Positions 1-10,315 of a stretch of 64,000 nt of DNA are shown piece after piece. Made by a program: the position numbers and the translations under genes. The notes below the pieces were generated by a model that was not told the origin of the DNA, searched no databases, and saw nothing but the letters and a program-made list of their open reading frames with translations. Position 1 is the first letter of the stretch; the number at the start of each line of letters is the position of its first letter. The DNA comes from Neurospora crassa OR74A (lineage: Eukaryota; Ascomycota; Sordariomycetes; Sordariales; Sordariaceae), in assembly GCF_000182925.2 (NCBI RefSeq), contig NC_026505.1:744001-808000 (forward strand). Direction: 5' to 3'.

Positions 1-2
1 CC

Positions 3-1250
3 TTCTCCATCTCTCAGATCATCTCGCCACCCGAGGAGGCTCCCCAGTCCCCACTAGACGTCACCTGCGGTAACTGCCAGAGCAGCGGCTCATGTGCCTG
101 CGCTGAAGAGCTCATGCAAAGTTCCAACGTCTTGATGGGCTGCGGCGGATGCACTCCCGAAGGAAGGTGTGCTTGTCTAGAGGAGTCCATCCGCGTCTTG
201 GCGGCCGCCGACCTCAAGAGGCCACTACCTCCCAGCTCGCCCTCGTTGGGTCCGGACGAGAAGAGGCAGCGCTCTGATGCTGGCGTCGAGGACATGCAGT
301 TGGAGACTGACTTTACTGCCTTGTTCTCGTCCAAGAAGCCTGAGACAACCATGACCCCCCTTCCAGCGCCTGCCCAGCAGCAGTCCCAACCTATAACCTC
401 CGTCGAGATGCACGAGTCGTGCGGGTTCTGCAAGGACGGGACTTACTGCGTGTGCGCGGAATCTATGGCCCTTTCGGCCGCCTCCATGACCGTCGCCTCG
501 GTGGTTCAGCAAGTCCAGATGCACACACCGCCGCCATCCGAGAACGATGTCGTCCCCATGCCTTTGGAAGTCACGGCTACGGGTGCTGTCAAGCTACCTA
601 GCTTCGGTTCTCTTAACCGCGCCAGCAACACCAACCAAGATATGCAATCCAAGCGCCCCGTCAAAACCGGTGGCTGTGGCCCCGGTGGCCCCGGCACTTG
701 CGCCCAGTGTCTAGCTGATCCCAAGTCCGGCCTGTTCTGCCGCTCCCTTGCAGCCAACTTTGAGCGCAACAGGCAACAGACTGACAACAGCAGTAGCGCT
801 GCTCCCCCGTCCGGGTGCTGCGGCGGTGGCGGTCCCGGCGGCGGATGCTGCAAGACTGAAAAGCCCGACGACAACGATGATGTCGTCCCCATCAACCTCA
901 ACCGCTACAAGACCGCCAATCAACTACCTGCTCCCACACCATCCAACCCAATCTCTTCCTCATCTTCTTCCTCCAACAATGTCGCTGCCAGTAACTTCGC
1001 ACTCTCCCTCTCCTGCGCCGAGGCTTACAAGACTATTGCCTCTCACCGGCACTTTGAGGAAGCAGCTGATGACATTGGCTCGTGGCTGCCCAAGCTGAGA
1101 GCGGTGCCTGCTAACCCACCGCCTAATCGAGGCAGTGTAAGCCTGCAGCAATCGTCGACGGGCAAAGCGTGGGCGCCGATCGAAGTAGAGGCCGCAAGTA
1201 TCATGGCGGTACTTAAGGGGTTCGATGTCAGGTTCGGGAGGGGTGAGTGA
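3..1250 (+). CDS. hapX: HapX-like iron-responsive bZIP regulator, C-terminal part
   Basis: The frame is open from position 3 to the TGA at 1248-1250, giving 415 visible residues; the start, the bZIP and the CCAAT-complex-binding N-terminus lie before the window. The visible part has the hallmark of HapX: repeated cysteine-rich regions of the form CGxC-x(4-5)-CxC (CGNCQSSGSCAC near 66-101, CGGCTPEGRCAC near 141-176, CGFCKDGTYCVC near 420-455), then a CGPGGPGTCAQC block near 675-710 and a CCGGGGPGGGCC block near 816-852. In known HapX proteins such regions sense iron or Fe-S clusters, and the protein represses iron-using pathways or activates iron storage together with the CCAAT-binding complex in the nucleus. 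The C-terminus ends in a conserved-looking stretch (VLKGFDVRFGRGE). A GTGAGT at 1243-1248 overlaps the stop and could be a donor, so a slightly different C-terminus is possible. Confidence 0.88.
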   Translation, partial: FSISQIISPPEEAPQSPLDVTCGNCQSSGSCACAEELMQSSNVLMGCGGCTPEGRCACLEESIRVLAAADLKRPLPPSSPSLGPDEKRQRSDAGVEDMQLETDFTALFSSKKPETTMTPLPAPAQQQSQPITSVEMHESCGFCKDGTYCVCAESMALSAASMTVASVVQQVQMHTPPPSENDVVPMPLEVTATGAVKLPSFGSLNRASNTNQDMQSKRPVKTGGCGPGGPGTCAQCLADPKSGLFCRSLAANFERNRQQTDNSSSAAPPSGCCGGGGPGGGCCKTEKPDDNDDVVPINLNRYKTANQLPAPTPSNPISSSSSSSNNVAASNFALSLSCAEAYKTIASHRHFEEAADDIGSWLPKLRAVPANPPPNRGSVSLQQSSTGKAWAPIEVEAASIMAVLKGFDVRFGRGE

Positions 1251-3823
1251 ACTGGGCCGCGAATATCCTGTAGAGTTTCCGCATAGGTGTGATGCTCTGT
1301 GTTGAACAGTCCGGCTATTACGGGGATCTGTCGGTATTTCTGGCGTTTGTTGGTCCGGCGCATGCCGGCTTGACGTCAATAACCCAACATTCATGTCCCG
1401 CTACCCAGCTTGTCTCGACGACAAGTGGTGCAAGAAAGCGGAGGGGAGGTTCAGGCCTCCATTTCCTCATGCGGCCAAATCTGCGGCCTAATCCAATCAT
1501 CACACCCGCCACGGCCACACCGCCAATCCTGTGCATCAACGTCAGTCGTCTAGGTCACATCTTGCGACCGTTCCCGCAGCTCCCGCAGTTTCCATCCATC
1601 TTTATCCCCTCATGCCTTTTGGTTTGGTATTTGCAGCCTTTGCCCAACGTCTTGATCATTCGCTCGCTGCCGGCCGATAGACTGGTGGCCGAGTTGGTTG
1701 GGTTGGTAGAGAAAGCAGGCATATGTTGGCCTATCATATGCATCGTCGTTTTGTCACTTGCATCTTTGACAGTTGTGCTGGGGGATGGAGATGGTAATGA
1801 ATACTGCTTCATGCATATAGACGCGCAAGCGGATGAATCGAGACGGGAGATGAGGGGTCGAGGGGATATTGACGATGGCAGTGAGCGAAGGGGGAAGGAG
1901 ATACAGTTCTCGCTTGACAGAACCGAGAGGTTCACCAAAGCAAGCGAGGCAGACGCAGATGTCGTGGTTCGTTTGATGGTGGCCCATGATATAAAAGCAC
2001 GAGGGGGAAATATGAAAAGCATATGACGAGGGAATCGCAAAAGGAGGGGGAACAACGGAAACGAAAAGGGAATGAATGGGTATTTTGAGGCTTTGGTGTT
2101 GCATATCATATATTCTGTACTAACAGTCATTATCGAGCGCATTGGGCGGGTTGTTTGCTGTCTTTATCTTGATGTATACGTAACTTGCTAGCATTTATGC
2201 TTCATGTTGTAATTGATGAACCCGCATGTCGTCTTTTGTCAGTTTCGATGAGACCAATGCTAGCGTATCGCGATTTCCACCGAGAAAAGCTCTTTATGGG
2301 TTACGCTCCTTCCTTGGGTGATCGTGATTCCGATGCTGATACAGATACTGATCCCTTCGGGAGTCCCGAAGATGGACGGGAGCCAGAGCCAGACCCGGGG
2401 CCAGACCGGTGCCAGTTGTCCTTCATTATCCTTTAATACCATCTCATCATCCCACCCTTGTCCGTACTTATACATGTAGCTTGTACCCCTCTCCCTATCT
2501 CGTCTTTACTTTTATTATACTTCCCTTTTCCACGAGTATCTTTGCTACCTAAGTTTCTACTACAGCCACCGGCCAGCCCCTTACCAAGAAAAAAAAAAGG
2601 GACGAAGGTTTTTTTAATGAAGAAGTGGAAAAACGAACGAACAAGAAAATCACAGGTACCTACTTTCTGTCCGTTTATTTGTCTGTCTACTATCCATTGC
2701 TGCTTGTCACGGTATGAGATAGATATATAGGAAAGAGAAACAAAAAGGGAGGGAAAAAAAGGAGGGGAGAGTGTCTTGTCAAGAGGTTCGTGAACACAAA
2801 GAGAAGAATCGTTACGAGAATGAGATGAAATGTATGTTTTTCTTTAAAGGTACGTTCATCTGAACCGGGAGTCAGAAGGAAACCTCGAATTATTATTATT
2901 TTTTTTTTTTTATAGAAAGAACGATGGTCATGAAGGCGATCGCTGGAATGGAACTGAAGCTGATGATGTGACGATTGAACTTACGGACCAGATTAAGTGT
3001 TCATGTCCTCACATACAGAGACGGGACTGGGGCCGAGAGGGTTATCATAGGTAGTGACGGGCGCGCACATACATGATACGTTAGGTCACTTTGGATCAAT
3101 AGATGGATAGATACATAATCCATCCATCCATCCATTCATGCCTTGACTGATTACATTACCTGTTGAGTCTCTTCACTCTTTTGACTTTATCCTTTACTTG
3201 GACCCTTCAGTTCCATCTTCTGTGGCTGCAATATGTTTTGATGTTCCAGTAGTTCTGTTCCCCCCTCTCTCTCCTTAAAGCCCTCCTTCCTCTCTTTCCT
3301 GTTTCTTTCGTTCCCCCTATCCTTACCTACCTTGCTTCTTCACATCAAATATGCTTTTTGTCAGTCGACGTATATATATTTTTTTTTGTTTATTTTTTAC
3401 CATAGCTGAGCTGCTCGCTCAGGTTCACATCCCGTCAGGTCCCTTGGACTAGTCTAGTTCCTCTATCAAGGCAATCAATACCCTCCGTCATACTGGGTGT
3501 GGGAATGAAGACTTGCCATGAAATGGGAGATAGCTGTCTTTCCATTCTTATGTTGATGCATTAAAGATTTCATAGTTTCCTTTGAGACACACGAATATAT
3601 AACTTTAAATTGCATGCTAAATCTTTATAGAATAGAGGCCTGTCTGTCAGTCATCCTCTTGTCCAGGAACTGGCTGGCTGGCTGGCAGGTAGATCTGATT
3701 ACCTATCTTCCCGAATCCTGCTGCCTGTGTCGTTGTTGAACGTTCTCCACTTATTTGCGTACACGTGTGCTTGGTTCTCTTGATATACGGTTCCCAAGCT
3801 TGACGTTGCGAGAATGTTATGAA
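1251..3823. other. Intergenic, 3' flank of hapX
   Basis: No convincing gene. It should hold the hapX 3' UTR. It contains T- and A-rich tracts (about 2902-2914), a short ATCC repeat near 3117-3134 and pyrimidine-rich stretches. Several open frames exist, but they have low-complexity or random-looking composition, and a 245-residue one at 1289-2026 was judged spurious. Confidence 0.6.
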
Positions 3824-3834
3824 ATTTTTTTTCC

Positions 3835-3865
<31 letters not shown>

Positions 3866-3890
3866 TCCTTTTCTCTCTGTCTATCTTTTT
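3824..3890. repeat. T-rich tract
   Basis: About 65 bases that are nearly all T with single C interruptions, seen directly. It lies in the gene-free region and has no other evident feature. Confidence 0.85.
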
Positions 3891-3985
3891 CTCTCTTTTT
3901 TCACCTTTCTCTTCTTGTTGCCTAATTCTATTTCCCAGCGATTGACATAGACAAACAGAGGTAAACTAAGCCCACAGATCCGCAC

Positions 3986-4021
3986 TACCACCACCACCAC
4001 CACCACCACCACCACCACCAA
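3986..4021. repeat. (ACC)n microsatellite
   Basis: About twelve tandem ACC/CCA units in non-coding sequence, seen directly. Confidence 0.92.
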
Positions 4022-5696
4022 ACCCACCATAAACACTTCCAACCTCAAAAGAATTCGGACGGACAGTTTGGTTTGTAAGACTTCATGAGATATAGAAACA
4101 TCTCATCAGAGACCTCCATAAACGATGAACCTCGGCAAACTCAACCCAAGGTGGTGGCCCCTTCCTTCTTTACCACACACACTTTATTTATCTGTCTCTC
4201 CTTGTCCCTCCCCAACTTCCCCAACCTGCCCAACCTGTTGCTCTCACAGCCCCAACCCCGTCAAACCTTCCGGCCGGGTCCAAACTTACCCGAACCAACT
4301 TCCAAAGCTAGAACAATGGATGCTGTGTTCCCGATGAGGTGTACGTAGCACAGAACGTAGCTTACACACAGCTACCTTACACAACGACACACAGCAAGAA
4401 AGCAGACATGGAGTAACACTGTGAGATTTGATCCACGCGATTTTCTGGCTTGCTACTTGGCTGATTTTGAAGAATCCCCCCTTGCCTTTCACTTCAAAGT
4501 AACATCACGCTCAAGTTAAGCAACCGAATCAAGTACTTATGAATACACAAAGCAAAGTTGAGATGAGGTCTTGAACGAACGGTCAAGCCATTATTGGCGC
4601 CCTTCTTTACCTTCTCTCTTTACTTGAAGCGGTGTAGGCTACGCGTCCGTGCGAGTAACAACTCTTTTCAGCTGGCGCAGATGAGGCACTAGTCCACATG
4701 GACCTTGGAAAATGAGGATCTGGAGAATGAGGCTATCGAAAAACGTCAAAGACCAGCTCTATGCTTGAAAATCGGCTAACACGACCAAACGGGATGAGCA
4801 GACCCGCCGGGATTGTCTCGGGAGGAGTGTGCAGGATTCACCCTGTGTTTCCCAGGACTTGCGCAATCATCTCGTTGGCCAATTGCTCAGGTAAGGCGAG
4901 CAGGGAACACTAGCTAGCTAGCCTAGCTGGCAAGGTGTGGTGGAAGGTGAAGCTCCATGAATATGGGTGCATGTAAGCTTTTGTGGCTGGTAGGATTGTC
5001 ACCGAGGCACGACATTGCTCTTTTTCCCATTCTCCCTCTGTCTTGTGAAGTAGGAGTCATCGGACATATCCGTGACAACGTGGCACAGCACGCGGGCGTG
5101 TGCGCGCTTGAACGACCATCTCTAGCCCAAACTGGATTCGCGGACTAACTAGTCGTTTTCCACGATGCCCATGAAGCCGCAAACTGGGAAGGGTGTAGAC
5201 GAGTTGACGAGGTAGCCCGGGAGCACAATGTGCACACTGAGACGTAGATCGTTCTTCGCTGGCATACTCGCGCCTGAGACATATTTGTTGTCGTCCTTCC
5301 GTCTTGAGACATGCTTCACGTACTTAATGTAGGTCGTATGTGGGTTTGTGTTTGTATAACCAAGCCCTAAACCTGTTGCCGTTAGTAAATGACTTATCAG
5401 GAAACAGACGGGTACCTGTCATTATCCAGCAGAGCAAACATCTCTGAAAGATCAACTGAATCTCGCCGCTGCCTTGATTGCTTCGTCTTTGGAGGGGGCC
5501 GAGCACCCACTTTACCTCCGGCAGCATGAAACGACGGGCGTGGCAAGGCAACTCTGCCCACGTTCAGGCACAACCAAGCTAGCATGGTACCTGCCTCCCA
5601 GTTTCTCGGCTCTTGTGCGGTTTCAAGCCGACTGAGCGCTTCGCTACCCAAAGGCAGCTTCATCCCTCCCGACAAGCAAAGCAAGCGCATGAGATG

Positions 5697-5726
5697 TATG
5701 CGTATGCGTATGCGTATGCGTATGCG
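5697..5726. repeat. (GTATGC)n hexamer repeat
   Basis: About five tandem copies of a 6-bp unit, GTATGC in one register, seen directly. Confidence 0.9.
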
Positions 5727-6777
5727 GGCTATAACCCTGTTAGTAACCTCGAAGCAGCGGTCTGGGGATAATGAACGGTGGTGAGTGAGCCACGTAGGAG
5801 GAACCCCGGACGAGGAAAGGGAGATGAAGTCGTATCAAAAGGCCTGAAAGGCGGCTGGGAGGCATATATAACACAGCTATCACCAATGAAACCGTTTTCA
5901 TTGCGCCGTCGAAGCTGGGACCCGGCAACATTTCCATGCTGCCCACAAAGTGGGACGAGATGAGGAGTCTGACGTGCAGAAGTGCTGGACTAAGGTAGGG
6001 ACTAAACCCCTATGCGCCACATGCTTATGGGCTCGGGATGGAACGTCGTCACGAAACTGGCGGTAAAGGTGCGTGCCTGACTAAGGTACGTGGTGCGTGG
6101 CCCGGGACCAGACTCGGCCGGCGTGGTATCGGCGCGGCGTGGCTGGGGAATTGGAGACAGCCCCAAGACCTCCGCAACGGAGGAGCTATGGAAGCCACCA
6201 TCATGAACTTCCAGGTGTGGATGAGTGCGGGATCTGGGCCGTCACAGAAAGACAGCACAGGGGTTGCACAAAAGGTGCGGCGAAGCAAGAATCCTCGCAC
6301 AGCAGGACCCTCTGATATGTCTCTGGGATGGATGGAAAAAGAGACCCGGACACACAGACGGGAGCTTGTCCGACCCAGACGGATCGATGTTGGGGAGTGG
6401 AGCCACAAGCGCCGGCCGTGTTGTTGGACCCTTTTGTTGACTTGTCGTCCATCTGCCGGCCGGATCACCGCCGCGATGGTGCGCAGTATGCGGCCTTGCC
6501 TCGCCTCGTGTTGCCTGTTTTAAGTGCCCAGCATTATGAAAGGAAAGAATTTACCCTGGGATGGCGCTCAACCATGCTACCACTGGCGGCATTGGCCGAT
6601 CGTCCCAGCTTGGCTTGGAGGGACGGAAAGTGTGATTCCAGAAAAAAAAGAAAAAAAGATATGTATAACTATCGGAGGATTTTGATATACCGGCGGCAGA
6701 GACAGCCGTGGCAGGATCAAGCGGGCATAACGAGAACATGTGATTGGACTGTGAGGCCGTCTGAGAGGGTGGTGACC

Positions 6778-6804
6778 GTGGTGGTGGTGGTGGTGGTGGT
6801 GGTG
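6778..6804. repeat. (GTG)n microsatellite
   Basis: Nine tandem GTG triplets in non-coding sequence, seen directly. Confidence 0.92.
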
Positions 6805-9250
6805 AACTTTAGGTGTGTGGGTGTGGGTGGTGTGAGTTGGCAACCAGACCGGGCATGTTCACGACGCTTGTTCCCACCTAGGTCGGCATGTAGCCCAAAG
6901 TATTTCTAGGGGGTCTTTTGGGTGGGGAGTACATGCTTCAGGTACCTGCTTCCGAAAGAGGCCAAAAGCAAGCAGGTTCCTGGGGTGGTCTTGGATCGTG
7001 GACGACTGGCATTGGACGACTTGACGGCCAGGTTGCCAAGAGCCGGGCCCAAGCAATGGGAAGCCGTGGAAGATGCAAAAGGGCGGGGGGGCGAAAATGC
7101 AAGGCCAGCTCAGCAGGCTGTGTACATGCTCAGCGTGTGGCCTATAGGATTATCCAAGGGCACCTCATGCCTTCCGAAAAGGGGGGTTTGGAGCGAAACA
7201 ATAGGACGAGACAAACATGATAACAGAGACGCCGGAGAGGGAAGGTATAAGGCAAGCCTTGTACACCAAGTATACAGCCGAGAGACGATGTCTGTACATA
7301 TGTAAGTGGGAAGGGCATGATTTCAACACAACCGCCACCATCTGGAATTGGGACGGATGTTGGGGATCTGGGTACATCATAGTATCCCCTCCTCCATCCT
7401 TGCTTGACTCCTTGATATGTATGTATGTATGTACGTGACTGACGGGATCAACGCCGAGCATCAGACTGCAACTGCGCATATCGATAGTTTGGAGGAGTAG
7501 TGTAGTATGAGCTGGCAGTGTGGCCGGTGTTCCGTCACCTCGTAACCATATCATGAATCATGACTTTCTGGTACTAAGCTCGGACAGGACATTTTGCTCC
7601 CCACGGAAACTGATGGCTGCATTTCGGAGGGATGAGCCCGAGTCTGGTGAAGGGAGGGGCGGTGGAAAAGCATTGAAAGCTGACGAGTTGGAGGCAAGAA
7701 ACGACAAGAAGGAAGAGAGCACAAGAGAAGCGGTGGACTCGGATGAAGCCATGCCATCCATGCCTTCGATGCCATGACAAGCTGATAATGATGAGATTGG
7801 GCACTCATCCCGCAGTCGTCAGGCACAGCAGGAAAAAGAGCAGTTATGGACATGTCCATAGCAGGATTCTTGCGCATATAGGTTATCTCGACCGGTGATG
7901 CGTGATCCGTGGAGATGCGTCATGGAAAATTATGTTTTTGCGGCGCTTGGAGAGGCAAGAGGGGATGACGGATCAAGCTGAAGACGGCGATTGGAAGCTG
8001 AACGTCTGTCGCTATCAAAGTCGCGCGTTCAGTGTTTGTCATGGGACTCCATCTCGTCCATTCAGCTCACTCGGCATGACTGGCGGCAGTGTCCGTCCAT
8101 CCAACGGAAGGAAGAGAGTAGCATCTTGTGTCCACGACATCCACATTTGATGGAAAGCATCCGAAGCAAGCAGACGGAAAAAGCCAGAGGGACAAGCGCA
8201 AGCGTCAACGCAAGCGCGAACGATACGAGGGCAAATCACGTCAGGCACATGTCGGGCCCGAAAAAAGGGAAAGAAGTGGGTGAGTGGAAGCGGGGCAATG
8301 GAGGAGAGAGAGAGGAAGAGGGGAGGAGGGGACTGGACCGAAAGGGGAGCCTCAACCAGTAGCTCTTTCTTTCTTTCTGACACATGCAAGTGCAGGTGGG
8401 GGAGGGGGGAAAGAACTGTGAAATTTGAAATGAAGATGCAGGACTGAAATGAGGAAGGAGAGGTGCGTGCAGTTGCGGGCGGCATGGAAAAGCTGTCTGT
8501 CTCTGGGCGTCGAATGAAGCCCGTTTGCTGAGCTATAACCTTTCTGATATCGATTTACGAAATCTGATATTGAACCATGATTCCTTGCCAGGAGGGGAAC
8601 CTGAACAACAAGAGCTCCACGAGATGGGAAAGAAAAAAAAAAAAAAAGGGAAGAGACAGGGATTGTAGCGTGGCAGAGAAACATGCGAGCATGCCGTCCA
8701 GTGGACCACTCGCTGCAAGTGCGCTGAATGACAAGGAAATCCACCAATCTCCAACCTCACAAGGCATGACTCCAAACTTGCAGGCACGAGGGGAGCTGCT
8801 CCAAAGTGTGTCCCGCATTTCCATCCCAGCCGCCAAACCCAACTTGTAAATAAGTGGGCCTCCTGATGGACTGGGCTCCATATGATGCTATCCGTCCCTT
8901 ACCCCACGTCCGGTACATCGCTCAAAGTCACCGTGATCATCTTGAGTTCACGGCAGCAAGGCAGAGGCGCCAGGCCGGCCAGCCCAGGGTGCAACGAGAC
9001 ACACCAGCTCCCTCCCGTCCGTCACCTCTCTCATGTTGCGCCCTCATCGGCTCTCACTCAGTCTTTCCAGTTCGGTGGGATGGATTGTGTAAGTACATGA
9101 GAACCCGATATCCGCCTCACCCACATGATGGCAACTTGCAGGTTGTTGTGAGCGGAGATATGATCTGAGGGAGACAACCAAGACAAACATCATCACCACC
9201 TGTTTTATTTTACTACATACTTCCACTCTTCTAGCCCAACCCAAAGAGGG

Positions 9251-10315
9251 AATTCTTCCACCCCCAACCTAGTCGACGACCTGCTGGGCACATAACCGCC
9301 GGGAGGATCCACAAGACTTGCTCGCCCTGTTATAACCGCTGTCCGTTGCCCTGCCTGTGTCCAAAACCAACCCTGTTAGTCGCCCTGCCCTGTCACAGTC
9401 GCAAAGTGTCGCGCTGTTGCTGTCACTGTCGACGACCATCCCGTCTCCGTCCCAGCCGTCCTCGTGCCCGACGGGACTCCAGTCCCGTTCCTTGCCCTTC
9501 GCCTGCTTCAGTTAGGTTGGGTCTTTCGGATCGTACTCTCCCCCTGAGGATCCATCCAGCTAAGCCTCGGAGAGCCATATCGACCAGGGCCATCAGGGCA
9601 TGGTGTGGTGTCAGAACTTTTCCTAGCGACCGATCAGCATTCCTTTCCTCTTGCAGCTTGGTTCTGATTCACCTTGCGTGCCTGGTTTGAGGCGAGACCA
9701 TCAACAGCTCCGCGTCCCTGTCACCAGGGCAAGGCAAGGCAAGGCAAGGCAAGGACCATTAGGTCGTTGAGCCCTCTTGACTCTCTTCACTTCAGGCCGT
9801 CAAGTCCCGACTCAACTCCAGGAATAAGCCAAAGACCATAACCATCAGGGCAACGAAACTCCGGGCTCGCTGTCCGTCATCTAGACATCCATTGCGTATT
9901 CTCGACTGGACCTCACAGCTGGCGATCAACCTTGCCTACACTACCCCCCTCTCCTCGGGTGCGGACCTCTATCCCTGCTCACTTGTTAGATCGTCTCTGG
10001 GTTTGCGACATCAACCACGCACGGCCAGGGCTCGCCTTGTTCCCGTTCCCAAGACAAATATACCTACATATCCTTTTCTTAGTCTTCATGAAAACATGAA
10101 CTGTTGTACCCATCTTTGATACCCCAAAACAAGAAACGTTCCAAGCCGAAGGTGGTCCAGCTCCCATCCGTTGATATCTCATCCAATATCTTAGCGCCTT
10201 GTCGAGCCGAACCGAGCACCCCCGTCGCTGTTATTGGAACGCCAACCTCCGCCGTCGTCGGTAGTACATGGTCGACCACTTGGACCCTATATTGCATGGC
10301 CCCATTATGATATCC
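9251..10315 (+). other. Probable promoter and 5' leader of the 10316 gene
   Basis: C- and T-rich sequence typical of Neurospora-type promoters and leaders, directly upstream of a well-supported start codon. It contains a GGCAA pentamer repeat and short upstream frames (for example 9346-9690) that may act as uORFs but do not look like separate genes. The role is inferred from position and base composition. Confidence 0.45.
9728..9754. repeat. (GGCAA)n pentamer repeat
   Basis: About five and a half tandem GGCAA units in the leader region of the 10316 gene, seen directly. Confidence 0.9.

Larger units (their letters stand above)
4022..9250. other. Gene-poor intergenic stretch
   Basis: More than 5 kb in which I see no gene. 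The open frames are short, overlap on both strands, and show neither domains nor plausible intron-exon joins. Apart from the simple repeats listed separately I see no ordered structure. It could hold non-coding RNA or upstream regulatory DNA of the 10316-15895 gene; nothing in the sequence proves this. Confidence 0.55.

Noticed and set aside
1289-2026. 245-codon open frame after hapX
   Set aside because: No domain, mixed composition, overlapping frames on the other strand; it lies where the hapX 3' UTR should be. It could only matter if hapX used the GTGAGT at 1243, which I find less likely.
6038-6909. Several overlapping open frames on both strands
   Set aside because: They are long by chance in GC-rich DNA, include a (GTG)n run read as poly-Val or poly-His, and show no splice signals or conserved motifs.
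9346-9690. 114-codon open frame before the 10316 gene
   Set aside because: Arg/Ser/Pro/Cys-rich translation of a pyrimidine-rich leader; at best a uORF.
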